A DNA stretch of 64,000 bases from Poindextera sp963719975 (GTDB taxonomy: Bacteria > Pseudomonadota > Alphaproteobacteria > Caulobacterales > Caulobacteraceae). The translations under genes and the position numbers were made by a program. The notes beneath the pieces are model-generated. The model was not told the DNA's origin and did no database searches. It worked only from the letters and a program-made list of their open reading frames with translations. Numbering within the stretch: the first letter of the stretch is position 1; every line of letters starts with the position of its first letter. Location of the stretch: NCBI GenBank assembly GCA_963719975.1, contig CAVRED010000007.1, positions 310,001 to 374,000 of the forward strand. Direction: 5' to 3'. Below, in pieces: positions 26,266 through 37,122 of this stretch.

Positions 26266-29200
26266 ATGAAGACCCTGCTCATCGCCAACCGGGGCGAGAT
26301 CGCCATCCGCATCGCCCGCTCGGCCGCCGATCTAGGCCTCAGGACGATCGCGATCTACTCCGAGGATGACACAGCCTCTCTGCACGTCGGTCGGGCCGAC
26401 GCGTCCGTCGCCCTGCGCGGTCGCGGAGCGAAGGCCTATCTCGACATCGCCCAGATCGTCGAGCGGGCCAAGGAGGCGGGCGCCGACGCCGTCCATCCCG
26501 GCTACGGCTTCCTTGCCGAGAACGCCGACTTCGCCCGCGCGGTCGAGACGGCGGGCCTCACCTTCGTCGGCCCAGCGCCCGAGACGCTGGAGCAGCTTGG
26601 CGACAAGGTGCGCGCCCGAAGCCTGGCCGAGACCTGCGGCGTTCCGGTGCTGCGCGGGGCGGGGCCGGCCGATCTTACCTCGGCTGGTGCATTCCTCGCC
26701 GCCTTGCCGCAAGGCGGCGCTCTGATGATCAAGGCGGTGAACGGCGGCGGGGGGCGGGGGATGCGGCTGGTGCGCGGCGGCGCCGAGCTGGAGGAGGCGC
26801 TCGCCCGCGCCTCGTCGGAGGCCGCCGCGGCGTTCGGCGACCCGGCCGTCTACGTCGAGGAATACCTGCCCCACGCCCGGCACGTCGAGGTGCAGGTGAT
26901 CGGCGACGGCGCCGATGTCAGCCACCTCTGGGAACGCGAGTGCAGCCTGCAGCGCCGCTACCAGAAGCTGGTTGAGGTCGCGCCCAGCCCGAGCCTGTCT
27001 GCAGGCCTGCGCGACCAGATCACCGGCGCCGCCGTGCGCATGGCCGCCGCGTGCGCCTACCGCGGGCTGGGCACTTTCGAGTTCCTGGTCTCCGAGGACG
27101 GCGGCGACTTCCGTTTCATCGAGGCCAACGCCCGACTGCAGGTGGAGCATACGGTCACCGAGGAGGTTCTGGGCCTGGACCTGGTCCGCGCCCAGCTGCA
27201 GGTGGCTGCCGGCGCGACCCTGGCCGACCTCGGCCTGCGTCAGGCCGACATCCCCCTGCCGCGCGGGCATGCGATCCAGTGCCGGGTGAATCTGGAGACA
27301 GTGGCGCCGGACGGCTCCTTCCGGCCGGGTGGCGGGCGGCTGACCACCTTCGAGCCGCCGACCGGCCCGGGCGTGCGCACGGACACCTATGGCTATGCGG
27401 GCTATGCGACGAACCCGGCCTTCGACTCCCTGATCGCCAAGGTGATCGTCCACACCCCCACCGGGACCTACGCCGAGGCCGTGGGGCGCGCGAGGCGGGC
27501 GCTGGGCGAGATGAAGGTGGAGGGCGCCGCCACCAACCTCTCGTTCCTGGCCGCGCTGATGGGCGACGAGCGGGTCGCGGCCAACGCCGTCCACAACAGC
27601 TTCATCGACGCCGAGGCCGCCGCGCTGGCCGGGGTCGCCGCGCAACCCGCGCCGGCCGCGACCGCGATCGCCGGCGTCCGGGTCACGGCGGCCGATCCGC
27701 TGGCCGTGCTGGACGTTGGCAAGGGCGGCGTCGGCGCCGCTACGGCGTCGGCGCCCACGGCGCTGGATCCCGCCACTGTCGAGGGACCGGTGGGCTCGCT
27801 CGCGGTCCGCACGCCGATGCAAGGCACCGTGGTCCAAGTGCTGGTCGAGCCGGGCGAGCCGGTGTGGGCCGGCCGCGTGGTGGCGATCCTCGAGGCCATG
27901 AAGATGGAGCACGAGGTGCGCAGCCCCGCCAGCGGCGTCGTCATGCAGCTGGGGGCCGGCGCGGGCGATCCGTTGTTCGAGGGCCATCCGCTGCTGTTCC
28001 TGGACCCGCGCGAGGTCGAGGCCCCGGACACGGGCGAGCGCGGGATCGTCGACCTCGACGCCATCCGGCCCGACCTGCAGGAGGTCTTCGCCCGTAAGGC
28101 CGCGGGACTGGACGTCAACCGCCCGGACGCCGTCGCAAAGCGGCGCAAGACCGGCAACCGCACGGCGCGGGAGAACATCGCCGACCTCTGCGATCCGGGC
28201 ACCTTCGTGGAATTCGGCTCGGTGGTCCTGGCCGCCCAGCGGCGGCGCCGCTCGATCGAGGACCTGATCGCAAACACCACCGGCGACGGGATGGTTTGCG
28301 GCCTCGGCCACGTGAACGGCGCGCTGTTCCCCGAAGACCGCTCGCGGGTGATGGCCATGTCCTACGACTACATGGTCCTGGCCGGCACGCAGGGGAAACT
28401 GAACCACTACAAGAAGGACCGGACGTTCGAGATGGCCGAGAAAAACCGGCTGCCGACCGTCCTGTTCGCCGAGGGCGGCGGCGGCCGGCCCGGCGACACG
28501 GACGCCAGCGGCGTTGCGGGTCTCGACTGCCTGGCCTTCACCTACTTCGCCCAGTTGTCGGGGTTGGTGCCTCTGGTCGGGATCACCACCGGCCGCTGCT
28601 TCGCCGGCAATGCGGTGTTGCTGGGCTGCTGCGATGTGATCATCGCCACCGAGGGCTCGAACATCGGCGTCGGCGGACCGGCCATGATCGAGGGCGGAGG
28701 CCTCGGCGTCTTCCGGCCCGAGGAGGTCGGCCCGATGGACGTGCAGGTGCCGAACGGCGTCGTCGACATCGCGGTGAAGGACGAGGCCGAGGCCGTGGAC
28801 GTGGCCAAGCGCTACCTCTCCTACTTCCAGGGACCCGTGCACGACTGGACCGCCCCCGACCCGCGGGCATTGCGCTTCGTAGTCCCGGAGAACCGCCTGC
28901 GCTGGTACGACATGCGCCAGGTGATCGAGGGCATCGCCGATGTCGGCTCGGTGCTGGAGCTCCGGCCGCACTGGGGCGTTGGCATCATCACCGCCTTCAT
29001 CCGGGTCGAGGGGCGGCCGCTGGGCGTGATCGCCAACAATCCGGGCCACCTGGCCGCCGCCATCGACTCTCCCGGCGCCGACAAGGGTACGCGCTTCATG
29101 CAGCTGTGCGACGCCTTCGACATCCCGATCGTCAGCCTGGTCGACTGCCCGGGCATCATGGTGGGGCCGGAGAGCGAGAAGTCGGCGCTGGTGCGCCACG

Positions 29201-29619
29201 CATCGCGAATGATGGTGACGGGCGCCAATCTCGAGACGCCGCTGATGACCATTGTCATCCGCAAGAGCTATGGCCTTGGCGCCCAGGCGATGGCCGGGGG
29301 CAGCTTCCGGGCGCCCCTCTTCACCATCACCTGGCCAACCGGCGAGTTCGGCGGCATGGGCCTGGAAGGGGCGGTCAAGCTTGGCTACCGCAAGGAGCTG
29401 CAGGCCCTTGAGGACCTGGGCGAGCGCAAGGCCCTCTACGACAAGATGGTCGCTCAGTCCTACGAGCGCGGAAAAGCGGTCAACATGGCCTCGCACTTCG
29501 AGCTGGACGAGGTGATCGACCCGGCCGAGACGCGCGAGTGGATCATGGCGGGCCTGAAATCCCTGCCGCCTAAGCCCGTCCGCGAGCACAAGCGGCGGCC
29601 GAACATCGACACCTGGTAG
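26266..29619 (+). CDS. Single-chain biotin-dependent acyl-CoA carboxylase
   Basis: One intact 1117-residue polypeptide joins biotin carboxylase (about 1-450, with AVNGGGGRGMRLV and EANARLQVEHTVTEE), a biotin carrier domain (EAMKMEHEVRSP, biotinyl Lys546) and a carboxyltransferase (about 590-1117, with AEGGGGRPGDTDASGVAG and ATEGSNIGVGGPAMIEGGG). It probably carboxylates acetyl-, propionyl- or longer acyl-CoA, in the manner of mycobacterial single-chain long-chain acyl-CoA carboxylase. The usual two-gene arrangement is fused here. It has no indel despite being the longest gene. Downstream is tRNA-Thr. Confidence 0.93.
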   Translation: MKTLLIANRGEIAIRIARSAADLGLRTIAIYSEDDTASLHVGRADASVALRGRGAKAYLDIAQIVERAKEAGADAVHPGYGFLAENADFARAVETAGLTFVGPAPETLEQLGDKVRARSLAETCGVPVLRGAGPADLTSAGAFLAALPQGGALMIKAVNGGGGRGMRLVRGGAELEEALARASSEAAAAFGDPAVYVEEYLPHARHVEVQVIGDGADVSHLWERECSLQRRYQKLVEVAPSPSLSAGLRDQITGAAVRMAAACAYRGLGTFEFLVSEDGGDFRFIEANARLQVEHTVTEEVLGLDLVRAQLQVAAGATLADLGLRQADIPLPRGHAIQCRVNLETVAPDGSFRPGGGRLTTFEPPTGPGVRTDTYGYAGYATNPAFDSLIAKVIVHTPTGTYAEAVGRARRALGEMKVEGAATNLSFLAALMGDERVAANAVHNSFIDAEAAALAGVAAQPAPAATAIAGVRVTAADPLAVLDVGKGGVGAATASAPTALDPATVEGPVGSLAVRTPMQGTVVQVLVEPGEPVWAGRVVAILEAMKMEHEVRSPASGVVMQLGAGAGDPLFEGHPLLFLDPREVEAPDTGERGIVDLDAIRPDLQEVFARKAAGLDVNRPDAVAKRRKTGNRTARENIADLCDPGTFVEFGSVVLAAQRRRRSIEDLIANTTGDGMVCGLGHVNGALFPEDRSRVMAMSYDYMVLAGTQGKLNHYKKDRTFEMAEKNRLPTVLFAEGGGGRPGDTDASGVAGLDCLAFTYFAQLSGLVPLVGITTGRCFAGNAVLLGCCDVIIATEGSNIGVGGPAMIEGGGLGVFRPEEVGPMDVQVPNGVVDIAVKDEAEAVDVAKRYLSYFQGPVHDWTAPDPRALRFVVPENRLRWYDMRQVIEGIADVGSVLELRPHWGVGIITAFIRVEGRPLGVIANNPGHLAAAIDSPGADKGTRFMQLCDAFDIPIVSLVDCPGIMVGPESEKSALVRHASRMMVTGANLETPLMTIVIRKSYGLGAQAMAGGSFRAPLFTITWPTGEFGGMGLEGAVKLGYRKELQALEDLGERKALYDKMVAQSYERGKAVNMASHFELDEVIDPAETREWIMAGLKSLPPKPVREHKRRPNIDTW

Positions 29620-29645
29620 CCGCCGGGCTTGGGGCGCTGGCTATA

Positions 29646-29720
<75 letters not shown>

Positions 29721-29813
29721 GTCTGGGAGCGCGGGTGGTAGCGGACGAGGCGGCGCAAGTGAAGTGAAAAGGGCTGGGCGAAGCGTTAGGCTGTGGCGAG
29801 GAGGGCGTTGCGC

Positions 29814-30173
29814 ATGCAGCTGACGCCGGAGCAGGCGAAGGTGAAGGCCTGGCTGGACGCCAGACCCGGGGCGGTCGGGACGCCGACAGGCTACAAGGTC
29901 ATGGGCAAGACGTTCGCCATCCTGTCGATCCGCCGCGACGGCTGTGGCTGGCTCATCCTGAAGTGCGATCCCCACCTGGCGGAGATTCTGCGCGAGCAGT
30001 ACGCCGGCATCGGCCACCGTTCGCACCTGGATCGCCGCCACTGGATCGCCATCACGCTCGGCGCCGACGTGCCGGAAGACGAGATCGAGCGGCTGGTCGC
30101 GCACTCCTACGACCTGGTCTGCACGGGCCTGACGCGCAAGCAGAAGGCCGAGTTGGCCGCGCTGGCGGCCTGA
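29814..30173 (+). CDS. MmcQ/YjbR-family protein
   Basis: A 119-residue DNA-binding-like protein of the MmcQ/YjbR (DUF419) family: LDARPGAVGTPTGYKVMGKTFAIL, LKCDPHLAEILREQY and HRSHLDRRHWIAITLG. The fold resembles the CyaY/YjbR domain; the role is not established. The start at 29814 has GAGGAGG 10 to 15 bases upstream. A tiny gene follows two bases after its stop. Confidence 0.85.
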   Translation: MQLTPEQAKVKAWLDARPGAVGTPTGYKVMGKTFAILSIRRDGCGWLILKCDPHLAEILREQYAGIGHRSHLDRRHWIAITLGADVPEDEIERLVAHSYDLVCTGLTRKQKAELAALAA

Positions 30174-30175
30174 CC

Positions 30176-30310
30176 ATGGCGGACTCCAGGTCTCCGCCGC
30201 CGAAGCCTCCCAAGGACGCCCGCGAGGCGAGGCTCGCTGAAGCGCTGCGGCAGAACCTGAAGCGGCGCAAAGCCGCACAACGCAGCCAGCCCGGTCCGAA
30301 AAAGAGCTGA
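30176..30310 (+). CDS. Tiny basic protein upstream of murA
   Basis: A 44-residue Lys/Arg/Pro-rich ORF (MADSRSPPPKPPKDAREARL ... NLKRRKAAQRSQPGPKKS). It follows the MmcQ gene with a two-base gap and precedes murA, so it probably shares their transcript. Composition suggests a disordered, nucleic-acid-associated peptide. Small basic ORFs at this place in Alphaproteobacteria are often annotated as conserved hypotheticals. Confidence 0.55.
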   Translation: MADSRSPPPKPPKDAREARLAEALRQNLKRRKAAQRSQPGPKKS

Positions 30311-30405
30311 AATGTCCGCCGCGGCGGTCGCGGCGCCATGGTATAGACACACCGTCAACAAACGCTCGCGATACGGACAGATTCGCGCGCTCGACGAGGG
30401 GCTTC

Positions 30406-31688
<1,283 letters not shown>

Positions 31689-31705
31689 CGTAGCGGCGGT
31701 CTCCA

Positions 31706-32140
31706 ATGACGGAGACTGCGCCCCTTCGCCTGCTCGCCGAGGACGCCGAGGATCTGGAGCTGATCTCGGCGGCGCTCCAGGACGCCATCGCGCGCATCGG
31801 CGACATCGCCTACGAGAAGGCCGAGCGGCGGGTGACGCTGGTGCTGAACCGCTTCTGCTGGGAGCGCGACGAGAAGGGCAAGAGCCGGGTGCGCACCGCG
31901 CTGCAGTTCGGCTCGGTCCTGGCCGTGAAGGCGCGCAAGCTGAGGCGCGACAAGCCGGACGCCGTGCTCGAGCTGCTCGCCGCCGATTTCGAGCCGGGCG
32001 AGCCGCCGGGCGGCGGCATCCTGCTGCGCTTCGCCGGCGGCGGCGATCTCAGGCTCGAAGTCGAGTGCGTGGACGCGGCGCTGGCGGATCTGACCGAGCC
32101 GTGGCCGACCCGGCACGCGCCCGCTCACGACAAGACTTAG
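31706..32140 (+). CDS. DUF2948 family protein
   Basis: A 144-residue protein that in Alphaproteobacteria is almost always found between murA and hisD, as here. Motifs: LRLLAEDAEDLELISAALQDA, FCWERDEKGKSRVRTALQF and LEVECVDAALADL. The function is unknown. It starts 17 bases after the murA stop and ends 11 bases before the hisD start. Confidence 0.88.
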   Translation: MTETAPLRLLAEDAEDLELISAALQDAIARIGDIAYEKAERRVTLVLNRFCWERDEKGKSRVRTALQFGSVLAVKARKLRRDKPDAVLELLAADFEPGEPPGGGILLRFAGGGDLRLEVECVDAALADLTEPWPTRHAPAHDKT

Positions 32141-32151
32141 AGAGGCCTGCC

Positions 32152-33445
32152 ATGCGCCGGTTCAACGCGGCGGAGCTCGCCTTCGAGGCCGACTTCGCCG
32201 CCTTCCTCGAGCGAGCCGCGGGGCGCGCCCGCGGAAGTGGGCGCGGCGGTGAGCGACATCATCGGGCGGGTGAAGGTCGAGGGCCTGCGCGCGCTCTTGG
32301 ACTTCACGCATCGCTTCGACGGCGTCGAGCTGGACGAGGAGTCGATCCACGTCTCGCCGGACGAGATCAACGACGGCGCGGCCGCCTGCCCCGCCGAGGT
32401 GCGCGACGCGATCGCCTTCGCCGCCGGCGCGCATCCGCGCCTATCACGAGCGGCAACGGCCCGCCGACCTCCGGTTCGTCGACGAAGCCGGCGTCTCGCT
32501 CGGCTGGCGCTGGACGCCGCTGGACGCGGTCGGCGTCTACGTGCCCGGCGGGCGCGCCGCCTACCCGTCGACGGTCCTGATGAACGCCGTGCCGGCCGGC
32601 GTCGCCGGCGTCGGCCGCATTGCGATGATCACGCCGCCGGGCAAGCTCGAGCCCGCGGTTCTGGCCGCCGCCAGCGAGGCCGGCGTCAGCGAGATCTGGC
32701 GGGTCGGCGGCGCCCAGGCGCTGCGCGGCGCTGGCCTACGGCGCCGGCCCGATCCAGCCGGTCGACAAGATCGTCGGCCCCGGCAACGCGTACGTCACCG
32801 AGGCCAAGCGGCAGCTCTACGGGGTGGTCGGCATCGACGCCCTGGCCGGGCCATCGGAGATCGTGGTCGTCGCCGACGCCGCCAACGACCCGGACTGGAT
32901 CGCCGCCGACCTGCTCAGCCAGGCCGAGCACGACCCCGACGCCCAGTCGATCCTGATCACCGACGACGCGCGCCTTCGCCGATGCCGTGGCGGCCGCGGT
33001 CGAGGCGCAGGTCGCGCTCGCTCGCGACCGCCGAAGTCCGCGCGGGCGTCCTGGCGCGACCACGGCGCCGTCGTCGTCGCCAGCGCTGGACCGCTGGGCC
33101 GCGCTGGTCGACCTCATCGCGCCCGAGCACGCGGAGCTTGCCGTGGCCGACCCCGAGCCGCTGGCCGCCGCCATCCGGCACGCCGGCGCCATCTTCCTCG
33201 GCCGCTACGCCCCCGAGGCGATCGGCGACTATGTGGCGGGGTCCAACCACGTGCTGCCAACCAGCCGCGCGGCGCGCTTCTCGTCCGGCCTTTCGGTGCT
33301 GGACTTCATGAAGCGCACCTCGCTGATCGGATGCGACGCGGACGCCTTCGCCGCGCTCGCGCCCGCAACCGTCGCGCTGGCCGAGGCCGAAGGCCTGCCT
33401 GCCCATGCCCGCTCGGCGTCAATCCGCTTCAATCGAAAGCCGTAA
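32152..33445 (+). CDS. hisD: Histidinol dehydrogenase HisD (seven single-base insertions)
   Basis: Catalyses the last two oxidations of histidine synthesis (histidinol to histidine) with NAD and zinc. Corrected length is 428 residues, right for the family. Motifs across frames: LDFTHRFDGVEL, VYVPGGRAAYPSTVLMNAVPA, KIVGPGNAYVTEAKRQLYG, IDALAGPSEIVVVAD, SQAEHDPDAQSIL, APEHAEL and SNHVLPTSRAARFSSGLSV. Shifts lie near 32222, 32428, 32731, 32971, 33012, 33043 and 33094, all +1. This is the densest error patch in the window. Confidence 0.93.
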
Positions 33446-33537
33446 GAGGCGGCCGCCGATGGCGAAGGCAGGGCGCTGAGGCTAAAGCAGGCGCTGAACG
33501 AAGCAGGCGAGCGTGGCGACCTCCGAGAGCCGGGGAC

Positions 33538-34015
33538 ATGAGCGAGGAGCGACCAAACGAGCGGCTGGCGAGCGTGACCCTCGACGAGGCGTCGCTGGCG
33601 TCGGTCTCGCGCGATCAGGAGCACGAGCGCCAGGTCGCCATCTTCGACCTCCTGGAAGCCAACCGTTTCGAGCCCGCCGGCGCCAGCGGCGGCCCCTATG
33701 CGCTCACGATCGCGCTGATCGACAACCGTCTGGCGCTGGACATCACCGGTCCGGGTTTCCAGCACCGCCACCTGTTGTCGCTCTCGCCGTTCCGCGGCCT
33801 GATCAAGGACTACTTCATGGTCTGCGAGAGCTATTACGACGCGATCCGCAACGCCACGCCGCAGCAGATCGAGGCGTTGGACATGGGCCGGCGCGCCCTG
33901 CACGACGAGGGCTCGGCCCTGCTTGCGCGAGCGGCTCGCCGGCAAGGTCGAGACCGATCTCGACACCGCCCGGCGGCTCTTCACCCTCATCTGCGCCCTG
34001 CACTGGCGGGGCTAG
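33538..34015 (+). CDS. UPF0262 family protein (one frameshift)
   Basis: About 158 residues after removal of an extra T near 33924. Conserved text: YALTIALIDNRLALDI, LSPFRGLIKDYFMVCESYYDAI, LDMGRRALHDEGSALL and, in the restored frame, RERLAGKVETDLDTARRLFT. UPF0262 is an alphaproteobacterial family of unknown function that sits between hisD and a low-molecular-weight phosphatase, as here. Confidence 0.88.
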
Positions 34016-34018
34016 GCG

Positions 34019-34471
34019 ATGGCGGCGGTGGAGCGGCCCGGGGCGGTTCTCTTCGCCTGCAACCTGAACCGCGTGCGCTCGCCCATGGCCGAGGGGCTCG
34101 TCAAGCTGCTGTATGGCACGGAGATCTATGTCGACAGCTGCGGCCTTAAGCCCACCGGCGAGCTCGACCCCTTCGCCGTCGAGGTCATGAGCGAGCTCGG
34201 CGCCGACCTTAGTCGCCACCACGCCAAGAGCTTCGACGACCTCGACCCGAGCGCGTTCGACCTCGTCGTCTCGCTGACGCCCGAGGCGCATCACCGCGCC
34301 GTCGAGATGACCCGCGCCTCGGCGGTCGAGATCGACTACTGGCCGACCTTCGATCCGACGCTGGCGTCGGGCTCGCGGGACGCGGTGCTCGACGCCTATC
34401 GCGGCGTCCGCGATACGCTCATGGCGCGGATCATCGAGCGCTTCGGCAAGCCATCGACGTTCGGCGGCTGA
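34019..34471 (+). CDS. Low-molecular-weight phosphatase-like protein
   Basis: A 150-residue protein with the phosphatase P-loop CNLNRVRS (Cys14 to Arg20) near the N-terminus, and SGLK-like and YWPTFDPTL stretches; the Asp in FDPTL fits the general acid. Known members are protein-tyrosine phosphatases or arsenate reductases; its place in the murA-infA block argues for a housekeeping phosphatase. It follows UPF0262 by three bases. Confidence 0.87.
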   Translation: MAAVERPGAVLFACNLNRVRSPMAEGLVKLLYGTEIYVDSCGLKPTGELDPFAVEVMSELGADLSRHHAKSFDDLDPSAFDLVVSLTPEAHHRAVEMTRASAVEIDYWPTFDPTLASGSRDAVLDAYRGVRDTLMARIIERFGKPSTFGG

Positions 34472-34569
34472 ATGCGTTATACTGAAATCGCTTTGTTTTA
34501 GGGCTCGCGCCCATCCGGATCCGGTCGGCGCGGGCCGTCTTGCTATGGTTCGTCAGTCAGAGAGGCCGC

Positions 34570-34788
34570 ATGGCGAAAGAAGAATTGCTGGAGTTCCCGG
34601 GCACGGTGAGCGAGCTGCTGCCCAACGCGACGTTCCGCGTGAAGCTCGACAACGAGCATGAGATCATCGCCCACACCGCCGGCAAGATGCGCAAGAACCG
34701 CATCCGGGTCCTGGCAGGCGACAAGGTCCTGGTGGAGATGACCCCCTACGACCTGACCAAGGGCCGCATCACCTATCGGTTCAAATAG
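34570..34788 (+). CDS. infA: Translation initiation factor IF-1
   Basis: A 72-residue S1-like OB-fold protein that binds the ribosomal A site at initiation. The sequence MAKEELLEFPGTVSELLPNA, then HTAGKMRKNRIRVLAGDKV and YDLTKGRITYRFK, is diagnostic. The start lies just after AGAGAGGCC. It has its own 98-base upstream gap, which probably holds a promoter for infA-maf-yacG. Confidence 0.98.
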   Translation: MAKEELLEFPGTVSELLPNATFRVKLDNEHEIIAHTAGKMRKNRIRVLAGDKVLVEMTPYDLTKGRITYRFK

Positions 34789-34810
34789 ACTGGGCGCGCG
34801 GCCGAGGCTC

Positions 34811-35372
34811 GTGCTCGCGAGCGCCAGCCCGAGGCGCCTCGCCCTGCTCCGCCAGATCGGCGTCGAGCCAGACCTGATCGATCCGTCCGAAATCGACGAG
34901 ACGCCCCAGCCCGCCGAGACCCCGCAGGCGCGCGGCCGTGCGGCTGGCGCGGCTGAAGGCGCTGGCCGCGCACGAGCGGCACCGGGACGCCTTCGTCCTC
35001 GCTGCGGACACCGTCGTGGCGGTCGGTCGGCGCGTGCTCGGCAAGGCCGGCGACCTGGAGGAGGCCAAGCGCTTCCTGCGCCTGCTCTCGGGCCGCGCCC
35101 ATCGGGTGCTGACGGCGGTCGCGCTGATCGCGCCGGACGGCCGCAGCGCCGGGAGGCTGAGCGAGAGCCGGCTGATCTTCAAGCGCCTTACCCCGCGCGA
35201 CATCGAAGCCCTGCTCTCCGGCGACGAGTGGCGCGACAAAGCGGGCGCCTATGCGATCCAGGGGAGGGCGGGGGCCATGGTCGCCAGCCTGTCCGGCTCC
35301 TACTCCGGCGTCGTCGGCTTGCCGCTGCATGAAACCGCCGGTCTGCTCGATGGGCTGGGGTTCAGGCCATGA
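34811..35372 (+). CDS. maf: Maf-family nucleotide pyrophosphatase (one frameshift)
   Basis: House-cleaning enzyme hydrolysing non-canonical or canonical nucleoside triphosphates. Corrected length is about 186 residues. Motifs: LASASPRRLALLRQIGVEPD at the start, LAADTVVAVGRRVLGKAG, LSGRAHRVLTAV and DKAGAYAIQGRAGAMVASLSGSYSGVVGLPL. One extra base near 34933. GTG at 34811 is used, but the family usually has two or three residues before LASASPRR, so a CTG at 34790 is possible. It overlaps yacG by ATGA. Confidence 0.9.
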
Positions 35373-35548
35373 CCGCTCCCGTCTGTCCGATCTGTGGGAA
35401 GCCGTTCGAGGCGCGCTTCCGCCCGTTCTGCTCCAAGCGATGCGCCGACATCGATCTGCAGCGGTGGTTCACCGGGGCCTACCGCATCCCCGGCGCCGCG
35501 CTGGACGACGAGGCGGCCGAGCCTGGAAGCGACGAGGACGAGCCGTAG
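35369..35548 (+). CDS. yacG: YacG-family zinc-binding DNA gyrase inhibitor
   Basis: A 59-residue protein with one zinc site, CPICGKPF ... FCSKRCADIDLQRW (four Cys: CxxC and CxxxC), and the acidic tail common to the family (EAAEPGSDEDEP). E. coli YacG binds GyrB and inhibits gyrase. It overlaps maf by four bases (ATGA), the usual maf-yacG pairing. Confidence 0.93.
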   Translation: MTAPVCPICGKPFEARFRPFCSKRCADIDLQRWFTGAYRIPGAALDDEAAEPGSDEDEP

Positions 35549-35617
35549 GAGTTCCTCGGCTGGACACCGCCTGGGGCGTCCCCTATAGACGGCCTCCCTC
35601 GACGTCCTGGGGCTTCA

Positions 35618-35693
<76 letters not shown>

Positions 35694-36213
35694 CGCCCCG
35701 TCCCCCCGCAGTCCCCGCCCCCGCGACGTCCGACGAGCGCGCGCGTGCTCGGGCCTGCGGACCGGGCGCCGCTCTGGCCGCCATTCCGAGCCAAGTCGGG
35801 CCGTTAACCGGACCAGCAAACTCGAATAACAGCCCTATATTGCAGCGCAGCATCGGCTCTACCGGTTTGCGAGAAAATATCTAGGCGGTTCAAATCCGCT
35901 CCGCTTGTGCGGCGCAATATATCCTCCTGCTGTCCCAATCAGTCGCATGGGGTTAGGCTTTCTTCGCCCTTGACGATGCCAGAAGGGATTGCCAAAGGAC
36001 GCGGGCCGCAAGTCTAACATCGCGGTAACACTTCCGAGCCGTTGGGTCGGAAAGATATACGGCGTGCGTGTTCGGAGCGTGCGCGCTCGGCGGTGCGGGG
36101 CTTGATCGGGTCCGATCTCGTTTCGGCCAAGTTTTCTTGGGTGGGCGAAAGGCTTACCGCTATGACGGCCACTCGGTCCTTAACGTGTTAGACCAAGCAG
36201 GAACTGGCGACAG
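35694..36213. other. Intergenic region between tRNA-Phe and exbB
   Basis: About 520 bases without a supported ORF. It is less GC-rich in places than the surrounding coding DNA. It contains a tRNA-T-arm-like string, GCGGTTCAAATCCGC, near 35886, and a small hairpin TCCGA/TCGGA near 36035-36053. The exbB promoter is presumably in its right half. I see no recognisable Fur box. Confidence 0.4.
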
Positions 36214-37116
36214 ATGTCCCACAACAAACTGAAGACCCCCTTCATCGCACTGATCGGCGCGCTGTCGCTGATGGTGACCGCGCCTGCCTTCGCGCAGTCA
36301 GCCGCTCCGGCCGACTCCGGCGCGTCCGCGGCGTCGGCGGCGGCGGATTCATCGGCGGCGGCCGCTGCGGCCCCCGGCGCTCCGCAGGCGACCAGCACGA
36401 TCGCGGCCAACGCCTCGGGCGGCGCATCCAAGCTCACGCCGATCACGATGTTCCTCGGCGCGACCTGGGTCGTGAAGGCCGTGATCCTCGGCCTGGCTTT
36501 GTGCTCGGTGCTCTCCTGGACGCTCCTGATCACCAAGCTGCTCGAGTTCGCCGGCCTCAACCGCGAGTCCGACCGCTTCCTCGAAGCGTTCCGCGGCGCC
36601 CGGTCCGTGCCGGACATCAACCGCATCGCGGCCTCAGAGGAGTTCGAGGGCAACCCGATGGCCGACATGGCCGCCGCGGCCTCGGCCGAGGTCGAGCTGT
36701 CGACGTCAGGCTGGATTGGCCGTCGCCGGCGCGAACCGTGAATCCACGGTCGAGCGGGCCGGCAACGCGGTCACAGGCGGTGCAGGCATCGCTGGCCAAG
36801 CGCCTCTCGGGCGGCATGGCCTTCATGGCCTCGCTCGGCTGCGAACGCCCCGTTCGTCGGGCTGTTCGGCACCGTCTACGGGATCATGTATTCCTTCATC
36901 GGCATCGCCAACACCAACACGACCAACCTGGCCGTCGTGGCGCCGGGCATCGCCGAAGCGCTTCTGGCCACCGGCTTCGGCCTGTTCGCGGCCATCCCGG
37001 CGGTTATCTTCTACAACTACTTCCAGACCCGGATTTCCGGCTACGGAACGCGCGCCGAAGGCTTCGTCGCCGAGCTCTTGAACGCCATCTCGCGTCAGCT
37101 CGACAAGGGAGCCTAA
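36214..37116 (+). CDS. exbB: ExbB/TolQ-family proton channel (three frameshifts)
   Basis: Inner-membrane energy transducer working with ExbD to power TonB. Corrected length is 299 residues. It has a signal-like N-terminus and Ala/Ser-rich periplasmic linker, a first membrane helix (WVVKAVILGLALCSVLSWTL), and the conserved channel region FVGLFGTVYGIMYSFIGIA, then TNLAVVAPGIAEALLATGFGLFAAIPAVI. Three +1 insertions lie near 36707, 36773 and 36840. The signal sequence and the following exbD and tonB genes favour ExbB over TolQ. Confidence 0.9.
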
Positions 37117-37122
37117 GACGCT

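Noticed and set aside
26332..29589. 1085-codon antisense ORF opposite the carboxylase
   Set aside because: Composition is Arg/His/Asp-rich noise from the mirror frame of a GC-rich gene; no domain is recognisable.
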